A stretch of DNA of 64,000 nucleotides from Paralvinella palmiformis. Taxonomy: Eukaryota > Annelida > Polychaeta > Terebellida > Alvinellidae. The stretch spans positions 186,001 through 250,000 of the forward strand of contig JAODUP010000853.1 in NCBI GenBank assembly GCA_025642065.1, given 5' to 3'. Position numbers and translations under genes: made by a program. Under the pieces are notes generated by a model. The model saw only the letters and a list, made by a program, of their open reading frames with translations, was not told the origin of the DNA and ran no database searches. Position 1 is the stretch's first letter, and every line of letters begins with the position of its first letter. This document shows, piece by piece, positions 1 to 13,248 of the stretch.

Positions 1-2241
1 TGTGTTCAGTAAATTGCAAAAGTAATCACCATAGTCAATATTTTGGACCACAATATTTTTGAAGTAGCATTCAGGTTGTAAGAGATACCCGGACAGCTTC
101 CTATGCGATTACTGACGTTAATAAATACTTGTCATGAAAAAGTCTCGAGTAAAGATTAGACCTAATGTTGACAATGTAAAAAGAACGTCATGATTAGATG
201 CGTGCAAATATTTGACCAAACTAGATCAGATAAGTGGTCCAGCGATCAATAGAATGGCCATGCATGCAGATATGTTCTATATTTTTACCATGGATATATT
301 TTATATAAAGAACAGTTATCCCTTACTCAGGGCATTTCTATTAAAAATACCTTAAAATAGAAGCTTCTGCCTGCTTGCTTATCTTTTCATATATTGACTA
401 CTATAAACCATAGTTATAAGTCAATACAAACAATCAATACAAGAAAATAGATGTGTGTGTGTGTGTGTGTGTTGCTATGACACTAGAAGTAATTCACTTA
501 TTCATGTTACTTCATTTTAAACAGCAGATGAAATTGATTATATTTGACAATCACCGATCCGTTCTACATTTGATAACAGCAATCGGATAAAATGTCCATT
601 TTTAATAAAAACACATTTCCCCATCTGATAGTGTTTGATGATTTCAAAGACTTGTTAAATGTACAACTGTTAAATTTGATTCCGTGACCCGAAAACACCA
701 CTTGGCATTTCTGACCACCACCTGGTGAGTCTTTCAGTGTGCTGTGCTGATATATTATTCACTTAATTGGCCCGGGGAAACGTCGGCGGCCATTTAGGCC
801 AATATCATTCAGAACTTGAAGCATCACAGATGGAGTCTGAAGCCGCTTAATAACTGTGGTCCCTATGAAATAATTATGGATGATGATTAATCCTGGGTGA
901 ATATTTAAATAATCCAAAATCTGAGACCTAAAAAGTAGTTTATTTACTGATGCAAAAAGTGTTATCCATTAATAAGTTGTTGTCAGTATTATTATATCAA
1001 CACTGTTGATGCCTTACTAACGGTTGTACAAGACTACATATATCTGGAGACGAATACGCCATTCAGATGTTTATTACATATCGACGTTGTTCGTTATTAG
1101 TTGGACATGCCGAATACATAAACATTGTAGAGTATATTGTTTACATCTAAGTTAATCCTCAATAGTATATGATACAGATAACTAGAAACAAACAAAACTA
1201 CAATTTACTACTCTGTATACTATATAGAACGATATATTACAATTAGGCTTAATTTCATACAGCTAGATGTCTATGGGGATTGCCAAGTAACTGATTTTGT
1301 CAATCTTAGTTTCAACTCAACATTTACACACATTTGATACGTGGCTGAAATACAAAGCCATAGCTTTCACGCAAATTATCTCATTTATATAGCTGTTACA
1401 TATATTTAAGTTATATATTATACGTCTGAACACTGTTATATTGCTTATGTTACCTTTTTTAACTTACACTTGATAATTAATTGCAAGAGTATTATTTTCA
1501 ATATTTAGACTGTCTTTTCCAATTTGACATACGGGTCTTGTGATTTGAGGATCTGGATAATTCTGGATCAAACTGGTTGCAAATGGTCGCACATTCTCAT
1601 GAACAGAGAGTTAAAACACAATAGCCAGTACGAACATAACGGACGGCATATCGCACAGCGTGACTAATTAGCATAATGCATATTTTATATTAGTCATATC
1701 ACCAGGTTTGTGCAACAATAAACATTATTATGATATTTTAATGACTTTTCTGTAAATGTTTATACATGTTTTGCAAAGATGGGACTAGAGTGCAAACACT
1801 CACTTAACCCTTTTAAATGGATCATACTCAACGCGGAAGTGGCTTAAACGCATTGAGGTCGAAGATGAATTTAAACGAAATGAAAAGATAACAAGTTAAT
1901 TCAGGGGCCAGAGATCAAGATAAAGGCAATTTTATTCTATCTATTAACTATTTGTACTTTTATCCAAACATAAAAGGACGATAATGCTTTTAAGACTTCT
2001 TAGATTATAATTCCTCGATACAAATAATTTACATAACTCAATAGGCTCAATATTTATACATAAATGAAGGAGGATAGAGATTATATTTGTTATTCATGGA
2101 TGGATGATGGCTAAAGCAATAATAACCTGGCTTGAATTAACCAACGTTATTATGTAATATAATTGACTAAACCTGAAATATATCAAAAGTATTAGTAAAT
2201 AAAAAAACGTTTGTTTCTAGCATACCATGTTTCACTTTGTT
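1..2241. other. AT-rich intergenic DNA, no gene seen
   Basis: No open frame of note and no recognisable family. A short (TG)11 tract lies at 451-472. A slightly GC-richer patch near 765-845 contains a small inverted repeat, ATTGGCC (768-774) facing GGCCAAT (796-802). A diverged copy of 100-220 occurs at about 56005-56115, with 'gattactgacgt.aata' and 'catcatgattgg' type matches, so part of this stretch is an old dispersed repeat. Confidence 0.6.
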
Positions 2242-2276
2242 TATGTGTGTGTGTGTATGTGTGTATGTGTGTTTTG

Positions 2277-2309
<33 letters not shown>

Positions 2310-2360
2310 AGTGTGTATCTCTCTCTCTCTCTCTCTCTCTTGTGTGTGTGTGTGTGTGCT
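2242..2360. repeat. Compound (TG)n-(TC)n-(TG)n microsatellite
   Basis: Dinucleotide repeats are seen directly: TG with scattered interruptions, then about 9 TC units at 2318-2340, then TG again. Translation in three frames gives the cysteine/valine and serine/leucine open frames here, which are not genes. Confidence 0.97.
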
Positions 2361-3571
2361 GCATGAAAGTACATGAAATATATCAAAATATAATAATTTT
2401 AGCAATGATGTATAAGCTATGTCTATATCTCCGCCTCTGTGTTCAATTATTAGTTTACAAACTGGAACTACAGATTCTTATTATTCTGACTCAGTTATGT
2501 TATTTATATTAACAGTTACAATATTCTCCCAAAATACAAACAAAACAAATGAATGAACAAACAGAGGATTAAACAAACAAATAAACTATAACTCATTAAG
2601 TCAACCAATGAAGCAATCGATCGATATATTAATCGATCAACTAATTCACTGATTAATTAGTATGTAAAGGACTTCTTGGTTATCAACTTTCTTTAGCAAT
2701 GTTTTATATTTTTTATTGTCTTACTAAATCTTATGTAAATAAGATATGTTACGTGTAGATGATCAAATTCTGTTTCACAAATATTTCGACTAAGGTTTTA
2801 ATATCTAAACAAATTAGGTATTATTTTATTAATCTACCTCCTTTTAAAACTGACATTTCTTCATTTTGAGAGAATTATTCTTATGGTTGATGTATTACAT
2901 TTTATGATGAAATCATTCAAGCATGGTACTTTATGAAATATTTATAATTACTTCTATAAAATAAATATATACTACATGTGTACCTTTAAGAATGGGGTCC
3001 TGAAGAATAAATAATATGCTCAAAAATATATTTGCTCGGATCAGATACTAAACATTGTATGATAATTAATCTGCAAGGGCTTTAAAATAGCCACCAGATG
3101 TTTGTAGTAGGATGGATTCTGTCTTACCATGTAGTACTAGAAATAAAAAGTCAATTCTGGATTTCGAGTAAAGATATTAAATACTTATCTCTTAACAAAA
3201 GAGGTAAATGTTAGGCTGATGATTTCTGAGACTGTTCGTTTCAGTAAAGACGTAATGTCTCCTGTGTTTCAGAGATGAGAAACATTTTTGTCTCTTCAAT
3301 AGCATATATGATCTCGTATGTATAATGATTGTGTTAACGTGGTATATACCACATAGTCATCATCGGCAACAATAGTCAGCTCACACTGTGGCAGACATCT
3401 CTAGACTAAGGTACGCATTCTCTTTTTGATCGTTCTTACAAATAAGAAGGACAAGGTATTGTTTTCCTTGTATGGTTTTGGTCAACATGGTTATCGAATA
3501 ACAGGTTCTTCCAAGTGTGGTTTTCAAGTGAAATTGTGTCCAATTGGAAATCAGGACGTCCAATAAATATA

Positions 3572-3608
<37 letters not shown>

Positions 3609-5576
3609 CATCAACGTACGAGAATGGGAATAACTAATGTGTTTTGTGGATATTTGTTCTTAGGTTTTAAATAATGATCCTAAAACCTAGATTTCTATAT
3701 GTGTCAAAATTAATATATAATTATTGTGTCCATGTTGAAAAGAGGATAAGACAGAAAATCCTGGTATTTATTAAATATATTCTTGTATAAATATTGTTTC
3801 ATCTCTAATGCCACCAATCTATAAAATAAACAAATCCTTTAAAGTTAAAACGAACATGATTAAGTTTGTGTTCGAAATGAAAATGACAGAAAATAGATAT
3901 GGTAAACGAGTAAAGGAAAAGCTAAATAAACAACAAAAGAAAAGAAAAACCTTTTGAATGCATATTTTTTTGGACTAATTTAATAATTTATTTATAAAGC
4001 AAGAGGACTTTATTTAATATCCTAAATATCCTTGATGTGAGAGCGCATCAAATATTAAAAGATCACTGAGATTACACTGTAATTCTTTCAGTTTATCTCT
4101 TTGTCTATGGAAACAATTGTGCGTGAGTAACTCGTAGGAAGGGAGTATTATCTGTTACTTAAATAGCACTTTGTTTGATGACAATGCTTTTATCTGAAGC
4201 ATTTTCTATTTTATTTCGTCTAACATTATCACTTATTCAATACAGCCACAACTGGTGGCTCATGACCGACATGTTTCATTGTAGTTATGGATTTGGGGAT
4301 GTTTTATTTACGAGGAACCATCTACTATTGGATGTTCCTGAATTCGTGACATTTTTCCTGCTGTTAATTTGTTAATATTTACCGTTGTCAGTCTACAGAC
4401 TTTTCTTATTAACATGTATGCTATTTTTCAGATAGTATTTGAGTACCATGCTAGATGAAATGTGCTTAGGGACGACAAGATAATATTTTGACTGCGAGGA
4501 TGAATTGAGATTACGCAAAAATATGTCGTTAATCACTCATCCCTGTTTCTTCTTTGTCTTTTTTATCTACACATTTACTCATGTAAGCGTTCAGTGTTTA
4601 AATTTACTCACTCAGCCACTTGTGACCTTTTGCACATACTCAAATACCCACACACTCACTCCCTCACTGATTCACTCATCCTCGTACTCAATCACCAACC
4701 CATCATTTACTTACTCGTCCATTTTCATCCTTTCTTTAGCCCAATTAGTCACTCACCTATTCATACTACCTTTGACCTAACAACTTTCCAATCAATCAAC
4801 CAACTCACTCTCTCGCGCTCTGAACCAAATATCCATCCAACTAATCGCTAAATCTCTAACACAATTAAGTTATTTTATTCCCCATATTTAGGGGAATGAC
4901 ATAAAACCTTTACACTGTGGAGCAATTAAGGAAAAACAGCGACCATATGTATTAAACAGGAGAGAGATCCCGAAACCCCGTTTATTGTGCACAATATTCT
5001 TAAATTCTCAGCTAGTAATTAGATATTGCTTTATAAGATGACAACTAGTCGAACATATATATCTGACTGTAAAGATCTATAAAGACCATTTATGTTCGGT
5101 TTAGACCAACTTGTCAACCTGTTATGAAGAAAAAAATTGGTTTTGTGAGAAGAAAAATAGCTTTATTGCAAGAAAAGCCTATTCTTGAACACATTAAGAA
5201 GTTAAGGTCATGACATCAACTGTTTGTATTACATCCATTCCTAGTTCCCCCACAAGAAATATGAGAGCTAAATTAAATAGTAAACATTTCAAAACTTGTG
5301 ATACCAGCCATGGATTCTAACATTGTTGTCGTTGTAGAACTATCTGAGCTTGAAAATAAAATCACTAAATTCGTTTAAGTGCCCATAACGACATTTTTCT
5401 AAGAAATTGCAGTGATCTTGTGTACAGCTCATTTGAATGGCTCTTGCTAGTAAGGCCGCTTTATTAAATATATACCTTATTATTATTATTACTATTAATA
5501 TTACTTGACTTGAGAAAGGATTTACCATAAAGTCAATCTGAGTTATTAAAGTGCGATTATCATAAGCGTAAATGGA
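2361..5576. other. AT-rich intergenic DNA with small repeats
   Basis: No supportable gene. It contains a (TA)n tract at 3573-3605 and, at about 4545-4850, a degenerate ACTC/ATTC-type minisatellite that resembles the one at 46250-46540. About 2860-3300 looks like a diverged copy of about 38200-38640 (shared segments around 'gaaatcatt', 'aaatattta' and 'ctgttc.tttcag'). Confidence 0.55.
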
Positions 5577-5584
5577 GTTCACAG
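5577..5584. other. Left target-site duplication of hAT element
   Basis: The 8 bases gttcacag directly precede the CAGGG terminus. The right-hand partner is gttaacag at 6975-6982, a 7 of 8 match. An 8-bp duplication is the hallmark of hAT insertion. Confidence 0.85.
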
Positions 5585-6974
5585 CAGGGTTGGGGTAATC
5601 GTAATCGGTAATCGTAATCGATTGTGTAATCTAGTACATGATCTCAAGTAATCGTATTCGTAATCGCCATTTCCAGATGCAACACAATCGTAATCGATTA
5701 CCTTGTAAATGTAATCGTAACCAGCGATTATTTTTACGAATACACGAGGTGTTTAATTATTTACCATATAATATCACGCCAGAGATATAGTTTGGTATTT
5801 AAGGCAAAAGATAAAACTAGAACTGATTTACCCAATTGATGGACATACACATCATGATTTGTCAGTGTATTGGTTCTATGAATATGAAAGGAAAATGTGT
5901 TGAATGACTGCTTCAGATGTTGCTGCTACTATAAGTCGTATACAAAGGCAGTTCAGATTAACTCGTGTTGTTTTCACACGGTTAAGCCCTAGCTAGTTAC
6001 ACAACGAGCAATCGTGGATGGCTTTTTTGTGACACCGTCGTTTTAACTACAGCTCAAAAATAACCCTGGTTGGCTAGCAGTTGGATGACAAGCGGCTAAT
6101 AAAATTAGCGCATGCGAAAGTGAACATAACCAAGGCTACAACCTACCCCCTCCATCTCCATCTTTTCGTAATGTTCCCTTGTAAGTGGTGAGGTTTCCCA
6201 ACCACTCCAACATAGAGGCTGTGCGAAATAAACGACAGCCTGGGGATTTTCCCCGAAAAACAATTCAATCCCCACCCGTCCTATCGACATACGGGGTGAC
6301 AAAAGTGAACATTAGACGGAATTCAAACGAGTTTGCAGGTGGCCGAGTTGTAGAAGAAAAATATAATTTAAAGCATAGGCAATAATTTAACACTGAAAAA
6401 GTGGTCCATTTACAGAGGTGATCAAGTTACAGCGATAATATATTCCAATTATGCTATTAATTATATAAACCTTACCTGGCTATAGTCATGTCACACATGA
6501 TGCATTTTGTTACTAAATATATATTCAAACAATTCCATTGATATTGTTTTGCACTAATCTCAGTTTGAACCTTGTTATCTCTATAAATACCTGTGCATTC
6601 ATGGCAAATGCATTACTTGCTCCTTTGCTCTATGGTGAATATTGATCTCAGAAATATTAAGATAAATTAACGTTGTACAATGGCATCAAAGTCTCTTGTA
6701 CATTTTCATTTCAAGAACATACCAGAATGTGCATCTGGGTCTTACAAAGCAACATGTAAACACTGTAGCATGTTTATATTGGTATTATACATGTAACTGA
6801 GTAAATATTGATAAATAATCGCATTCATGTTTGTGTTATATACATTGTAATCATGATTGTAATCAATGTAATCGTAATCGATTAGATTCAAAATGAATGT
6901 AATCGTAATCATAATCGTAATCATGATATTCTCAAGTAATCGATTACTTTTGTCATGTAATCGCGCCAACCCTG
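5585..6974 (+). mobile_element. hAT DNA transposon, internally decayed (about 1.39 kb)
   Basis: The ends are inverted: the left begins CAGGGTTGGGG and the right ends CGCGCCAACCCTG, sharing CAGGGTTGG. The flanks carry an 8-bp duplication (5577-5584 and 6975-6982). Both subterminal regions (5595-5720 and 6845-6960) hold many copies of the motif GTAATCG and its complement, as expected for transposase-binding subterminal repeats. Inside, 6680-6796 encodes a BED-type zinc-finger start. The rest of the transposase is absent or unreadable, so this is a non-autonomous copy. A partial relative lies inverted at 15161-15385. The hAT assignment follows from TIR, TSD length and BED domain together. Confidence 0.88.
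6680..6796 (+). pseudogene. BED zinc-finger N-terminus of hAT transposase (remnant)
   Basis: An ATG at 6680 opens a 38-codon frame ending in TAA at 6794-6796. Residues 4-13 read KSLVHFHFKN and residues 23-31 read YKATCKHCS, which match the start of BED fingers (aromatic/HF motif, then C-x2-C). The histidine half of the finger and the RNase-H-like DDE core are missing, because the frame closes shortly after the second cysteine. In autonomous hAT elements BED binds the element ends. Here the fragment lies within verified TIRs, which supports the reading. It cannot make a working protein. Confidence 0.75.
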
Positions 6975-6982
6975 GTTAACAG

Positions 6983-7531
6983 TAGGCAGTAACGAAGTAA
7001 TAGGTTAATCCTAATGGATACATTTATTTGATATAATAGCAAATACCTAATACTTTTAATCTTGGTTTGTTTCAGTAAATATTCATTTTACGATTCAGAA
7101 TCAGATCAGTTTAGGTACAATCATGTTACTATATATTTGTTTAAAATCATCTTCTCTGTGTGATCTAGGGACTTTGTTTACGCCATTTTCTTTAAATTTT
7201 CTGAGCTAAATCTTTCCTTCGCCACAGTCTATATCAACCAGAAGCATTATATGGCGCTGAAGCGGTAACTAAATTTAATGAAAAGGTATATTGTACACAA
7301 TGTGCGCTTATTTAAAAAAAACGCATATGATATTCCATTATATTCTACTTGTATAACACACGCAAAAAAGCTCTTGGAGAGAGATTGGCGTAATGGCCCT
7401 TTCCTTCTAATCGTCATTCTGGCCAAAGAAGCTTATCATGCCAAACCTAATTAGCGGGTTGTTTACAAATGACAATAATACTTCGCCCATTGCCAGTTGC
7501 TAGCCAAGCTTAATACATAGATAACAACTAT
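6983..7531. other. Intergenic, nothing recognised
   Basis: No gene or named repeat. The end of this stretch may hold decayed upstream parts of the transposase fragment that starts at 7532, but I could not align it. Confidence 0.5.
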
Positions 7532-8012
7532 TTGACGCCTCACTGCTCCGATCTGTCGACAACATTAGAAATAGCTGCACTAACGCCGTCATACATATTT
7601 CCAAGGGACACTATTGGGACCACATGCTACCTGGTGCCCCATTTTGGAAGTCTGGGCCTTGCCACACCTTCTGCATTGGTGAACAGTGATGAGTTATACG
7701 TTGTTCTAAATGATTTCATTAAGCCTGTGAATGTTTCTAAGTACAACACACCAATCCTTGTAATTGACAATCACGAAAATCACGTCACGTTGGGGACAAT
7801 CAATGCGACGAGGGAAAATGGTGTGATCATTTTCAGTTTCCTAATCCATTGTACCCACCTAACACAACCATTAGATGTCAGCATTTATAGCACATTTATA
7901 CGGTACTACAACGCGACGTGCACTGACTTGTTTACTCAGTCACCCAGGACTGGCACTTACCATTTAAGACATTACCGCCCTTAGTGATCTGGCCAAACTG
8001 AATACTTTGTGA
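7532..8012 (+). pseudogene. pogo/Tigger-type DDE transposase fragment (DDE_1 superfamily)
   Basis: The frame from 7532 carries family landmarks in order: IFPR near residues 22-25, FGSLGLATPS near 42-51, a conserved F-I-K segment, then VIDNHENHV around residues 77-85 with the catalytic-type D at residue 79, and LTQPLDVSIY with D at residue 115. The spacing of the last two acidic residues fits the DD(D/N) core of pogo/Tigger enzymes. The frame breaks near 7965: the expected continuation (DITALSDLAKL) is readable one base over and stops at 8012. The N-terminal helix-turn-helix domains and first catalytic D are not seen. It has no ATG start; the frame opens at a TTG. The family is well known; decay is seen directly. 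Confidence 0.85.
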
Positions 8013-8555
8013 TTAATATACCTGATAGAGAACGGGTGGTATTAGCAGCTGAGAAAATTAAGATGAAGAAATCGGTTGCTGTTAAATGTATTTTAAGCAT
8101 TTTTGAACATATCGACATTGAAATCACTTCCCCACCGATACTTATGTGATGGCAGGCCTACGACTTGAGACAAACGTAGTCCATGCATGTCAGATGTAAT
8201 TAATGACTGGAATAATTATAAAAAGATGTTATACCTAGATTTCCTCTTTTATTTGGACCTAGTTTCACTGTAAATATTATACCATTGGGACTACAAAGGA
8301 TAGCTCATACCATAGGGATTAATGAGCCATCACCAACCATGTCGCAAACGTGTTTTCCAAGAAGTCACTGATGGAGATAACCAAACGAACATATTGTTCT
8401 AATTAGCAACAACCATGGCTCTAACAGTGCGAACGTTCTTGGATCAGAAGCTGTGAGGGTTGAAAGTCTCATGGTAAATAATCTGAAAAGTTTCTCATAT
8501 ATGCCCATTCCCCTCTACAAATTATACAAAACCATTCAATATACACACCGTCATG
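8013..8555. other. Intergenic, nothing recognised
   Basis: No gene seen. It may include eroded 3' sequence of the Tigger-like element, but no terminal inverted repeat or TA duplication was identified. Confidence 0.5.
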
Positions 8556-8559
8556 CACT

Positions 8560-9280
8560 CGTATGGGGATAAACCAACACATAGATATTAAGTTGCAAAG
8601 TACCACTTTATATACAAAGCTTTTCATGTAATCCACAAACAAGTATGTGCAACTCTCAATCCTGTTGCATATTTACGCTACACCTTTATGAATAAGAGCG
8701 TTTTGATAATTAGTCATGTAAATATATCGTCAATAGTATTTCAACATATTCAAACAATATGGTGTTCATTGATCGCACGCAATTATAATTCTACATGATC
8801 AACACCAATTCCTTATATTATATTTCTGATCATTTCTGTTACATCGTCGCCATATTATGCCGTTGCCTAGTTATATTCGCATGAAGTCACCTCACTGTCG
8901 CGTCATTAAATACACACATAGCATGCTGACCACCTAGAGTGACGTCTTATGACAATAACGATAATTTTCTGTATTGTATGTTAGTTATCACCTGAATCTG
9001 TCATTGTAGCCTATATAATATCTTATGTGGCTGATTCTAACGATACGATATCCCAAATAGAATATGGGCACGTCCACCTATTTGTCACCTACAATAAACG
9101 TCTAGCTCAATGTTCTTCGGGAAAGCATTATAACATCAAGACATGTCTACTGGGTTCTAAAATTGGATATACGCTTTATGAGAAGAACATAGTGCCATAT
9201 CACAGCCATCATTGGGATGAAAAAGAAAACTGGTTATGGATAATGCATTTTTGTTTTGCTGTTTTATCTCTGAGAGATAG

Positions 9281-9311
<31 letters not shown>

Positions 9312-10150
9312 GATAGATAGATAGATCATTTTGCTGTAGCCGCTACTGTCAAAACTGATTAGCTTGTTCGGCTCAGGAAAAAAGGCCTTATCATTATAGA
9401 CAACAGTACATGCGATGTCGTAATTAGGTAGTTAATCAAATTACTACGGCTTCCTTACAACTGTTAATGCCATCAAGAGAATCCTTCAAGAGATTTTCAT
9501 CTGACTAATAAAGTCAATAAACCTTTCGTTAAGAGTCTCATACTCAGGGTATCGTAATAACCATAATAGTGCTTAGTGGTACATTCGGGGGTTTCTTAGA
9601 TGTACGCTTTTTATCCATTAAGAAACATCAATCGGTTTTAAGCCGCAGGACAGAAGTTAGTGAAGTTATTACGAATGTCATCCTACCTGTCTTTTTATAG
9701 GTTAATTAATAGAAACCAGATTATGAATAATATCAAGTAATACATGAAATAAAATGGCCATATGGTGTCATCAAACTAAAAGTAGAAATTGACTCATTTA
9801 AACAGGAAATTCACTTTATTTAATAAAAATGATCCAGGAGATTCAAACATTACACATTTGAATAGAAACCGCATCCATCTTCAACATTAATCCTGAATTA
9901 TCTGTGAGTGCTTTATATCCTCAAAGGATCAGTACTGTCCCACTTTAATCCTCAATAAATGCCACGAGAATATTCAACGACATTACTAGTTGCCTACTAG
10001 CAAAGGTTTCAGTGTATATGATGATGTATTCATTACTTTATTGATCTGGCGAAACATCGACACCTTTTTGAACGATTATCAATCGGGAATTGAATCATTG
10101 CAAAACAACTTCGATTGTAAAAAATAATGAAATAGTTGTTTACAATAGTA
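8560..10150. repeat. Old dispersed repeat, first copy (partners at 55030-56750 and 16100-16440)
   Basis: Direct alignment by eye shows the same order of landmarks here and at 55.0-56.75 kb: 'ctcaatcct.gttgcatat' (8657 and 55108), 'gccgttgcct' (8860 and 55335), 'gaagtca..tcact' (8883 and 55362), then 'ta.tagcaa..tttca.tgt' (about 9995 and 56588) and 'atcaa..gggaattgaat' (10078 and 56675). The 9780-10150 part also occurs at 16100-16440. Divergence is high, so this is an old family. A (GATA)n tract at 9275-9327 interrupts it. No coding frame is conserved between copies. Confidence 0.7.
9275..9327. repeat. (GATA)n microsatellite
   Basis: About 13 tetranucleotide units with one GATAA interruption, seen directly. 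Confidence 0.97.
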
Positions 10151-10764
10151 GGCTCAATATTTATCGGAAAATTTATGTATAGTTATGTCGTATTTCGTCT
10201 TTTCATTCTAATCCTAAGTAAGTGTTTATTTAGATTGATCGACATGTAAGTATATATTCTAAACTTGCATTTACCTCTAAAATTGTAAACCTTGGGTGAA
10301 GGTTCTGATATATTTAAAAGTATTCATGAAGTGACATCTGAATGGTGATAGAATGATTAATACAACGCTAAATATCTAATAGCATCATACACAAATCTAA
10401 TTAAAACGATGGAAATTCTATTCTGGAGTAACTTTTCATAAAATATAATACTTTATTTATCATTCGGCTGATGATTCAGCATTCCAAAATTGGCAATTTC
10501 AATCTATATGTTGCCTCTGGAATTTTTAACTGATTCGCTTAAACTTTTTAATTTATTCCTGAAAATTAATAATTTCTGGAAATCATTTTCCTGACTATTT
10601 CCACATTGATAATGCAATCAAATGGTTAAAAATATGCAAAAGGAAACGTTTAAACAAGCTTAAGAAATATGAAAAGTAAGATCTATTAATATGTAATGAT
10701 CGATAAGATCTAACATAAAATGTCGATTGGAAGAGTGTGTCTGTCCGATTCCAAAACAATTGTT

Positions 10765-10958
10765 TGGGGCGCCTCCGTGGTCTAACGGTAGGGTGTTGGA
10801 TCACAGATAACTACCACCCGTGTTAGAATCTCGGCGCGGGCATATCTGAAGGTTATGTCGTCTTTGACTTCGCCTCATTACTTTTGGAGGTCGCTCGGCT
10901 CATTTAGTCTACCTTGTGCACAAAAGTGGCCGTAAAACATCAATCATCATCATCATCA
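10765..10958 (+). mobile_element. tRNA-derived SINE, full length, with target-site duplication
   Basis: The element begins GGGGCGCCTCCGTGG. An RNA polymerase III A box, TGGTCTAACGG, is at 10778-10788 and a B box, GTTAGAATC, at 10822-10830 (one base off GTTCGAATC). It ends in an (ATC)-rich tail, 'catcaatcatcatcatc'. The 14-bp direct repeats ccaaaacaattgtt (10751-10764) and ccaaaacaagtgtt (10959-10972) flank it with one mismatch, the footprint of LINE-mediated insertion. Copies of the same family are at 18350, 27052, 36228, 40360 and 48269. The tRNA of origin is not determined. Confidence 0.93.
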
Positions 10959-10972
10959 CCAAAACAAGTGTT

Positions 10973-11955
10973 GTATTTATTATTATCTTTCCCACCTATG
11001 TGTATGTGGGTGTGTGTATGTCTCTTTGTGAGTCAAACCAGTTGCATGATATTATTGCTAAGTTACTTTTCATCTTGTATACATCTAACCAATTCCCAGC
11101 AGCTTTTTCATTTCTGATAGAATAGAAAAAATAGGTTACAGAAGCTTAATACATAATTCCTTTTCGCAATTGGACAAAGAAATAAGCATATATGCTTAGC
11201 TAGTAAGGGCTTAAAATACAGGAATAAACACGAACTCTTAAAGTTGTTTGTAATACGCCGATTTTGAAAACTATTTAGGCGTTGCATATTTTTTTGTGCT
11301 ACTAAATGAAGATTAGTTATGTTTCAATATCATGAGAATATCATTTTTGACTGTCATCAAGTATCACCAGTAAAGATCATTGTTTCCATCCATCAACTAC
11401 TCTGATCTAGTAGAGTAAATAAATATCATAATTATTATCACGTCGTGATATTTGTGAGATATGATATAGCAAACAAGAAATAAATAAACTAATTGATAGA
11501 CAGAAGGAGTGAAAAGAAAAGAAAAACGACAGCCATACAAATTCAGATGTAAACAAAGACAAATTACAGATCAGTCATAGGTATATGTTCAGATGAAATG
11601 GGATACCAAAACTTGATTCAATTGATTTCCTTTACTACACGGATAATCCTGATTGAAAAATCTTATTTTTACCTATAACCTGACATGACCCTAACTATTT
11701 CAAAGTGAATCATGATTTATCTTTTTTCCCACAGTTTTGTCTTCGAAATATTTAACTAAGACTCAAAATATTCCAATCAAACTATTTATACAATGAGTAA
11801 TCCATAGGGAATAATGAACCTTTTAGAGACGTAAGCAGATAACAAAATAATGAAATTTTTCAGATATCTAGTCATATAATCAAGTAATTAAAGTTGGACT
11901 TTCAATAAATATAATCAGATACTATATTATCGGTTAGCGATCTCACCTGTTAAGT
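10973..11955. other. Intergenic, nothing recognised
   Basis: AT-rich sequence without a supportable gene, RNA or repeat. Confidence 0.5.
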
Positions 11956-11957
11956 CA

Positions 11958-12440
11958 ACCATATTTCTATTAGCAGTATTTTCGCTTTTCATTCGCGACA
12001 AATATGTCACGCCCACAGGAAAGCGGCTACATATGCAGGCTACGTACAAAAAGCGGAAGCACGTAAAAAACATACCATTTGATACCACAGCTCGCAACAA
12101 ACAACACGTGCGTGTGGTTCAATGGTGACTTGCTACATACATATCATAAACTATTTTGACACCAAGTTTACATTCAACAGTAATTTTCTGTGGTCCAAAA
12201 GAAACCTGTATATAAAACATTTCGACACCTCAGATGCTGACCTCAGCTTTATTCTGGGTCCGAATAACTGAATAAATCCTACTATATGAACCATGTATAA
12301 ATACAGTCCGACTGCTGGCCCTCATACGTTTCCGTTCATCACTAAGGGAACGTTCATTCACGTTTAATTTAGCGTCCCTAAGTATATGCAGTTAGGTGTG
12401 GTTTTTTGCTGAGACATGTGTAATGTCTCACCAGTCCCTG
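11958..12440 (+). repeat. Compact copy of the P/Q repeat family
   Basis: The sequence closely matches the central part of the P units at 29.2 and 30.5 kb: 'cgacaaatatgtcacgccc' at 11997, 'gctcgcaacaaacaacacg' at 12091, 'gacctcagctttattctgg' at 12240. It then jumps to the P hairpin ACTAAGGGA...TCCCTAAGT (12341 on) and directly to the Q motif GAGACATgtgtaATGTCTC (12411-12429). About 230 bp present in the array P units are missing here, and P and Q parts are fused. It runs into a (TG)n tract. Confidence 0.9.
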
Positions 12441-12888
12441 TGTGTGTGTATGTGTGTGTGTGTGTTTGTTTGTATCTATATTTTACCCACATTATTTTCA
12501 ACAACAATATCGAATGTGATTTCACAAAATTTGCTTACCAAAGAGGTTTACAATGTGCAACATTTTATCTATTAGCGATAATACGACAGATGTTATCTTT
12601 ACCAAACCATCTGTAGAACGGGATATGGTTAAAGGGTATACTTGATTCTATATCGAGAAGACGTCTACGTTATGGTTATGTGGAGGCTTCGGTAATCTCA
12701 TTGTAGCCAAAGTAAATGGATACCCAGTTCTTCGTCTGATTGGATTAGATAGAAGAAGCTATTTAATGATTATTGGTGTCCGCCATGGTGTACCTAATGT
12801 AGGGAAGTAGTCAGGGTGTTGCTTAGCTGTGAAAATGATAGAAGTAAGTAACCAGTAATGAAATATACTTACTACGAAGTGTTGAGGA
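12441..12888. other. Short (TG)n then unassigned DNA
   Basis: TG-rich tract to about 12475, then about 400 bp with no recognised feature. Confidence 0.5.

Positions 12889-13246
<358 letters not shown>

Positions 13247-13248
<2 letters not shown>

Noticed and set aside
10765..10958. Functional tRNA gene
   Set aside because: A and B boxes are present, but the acceptor stem does not pair, and the tail plus target-site duplication identify a SINE.
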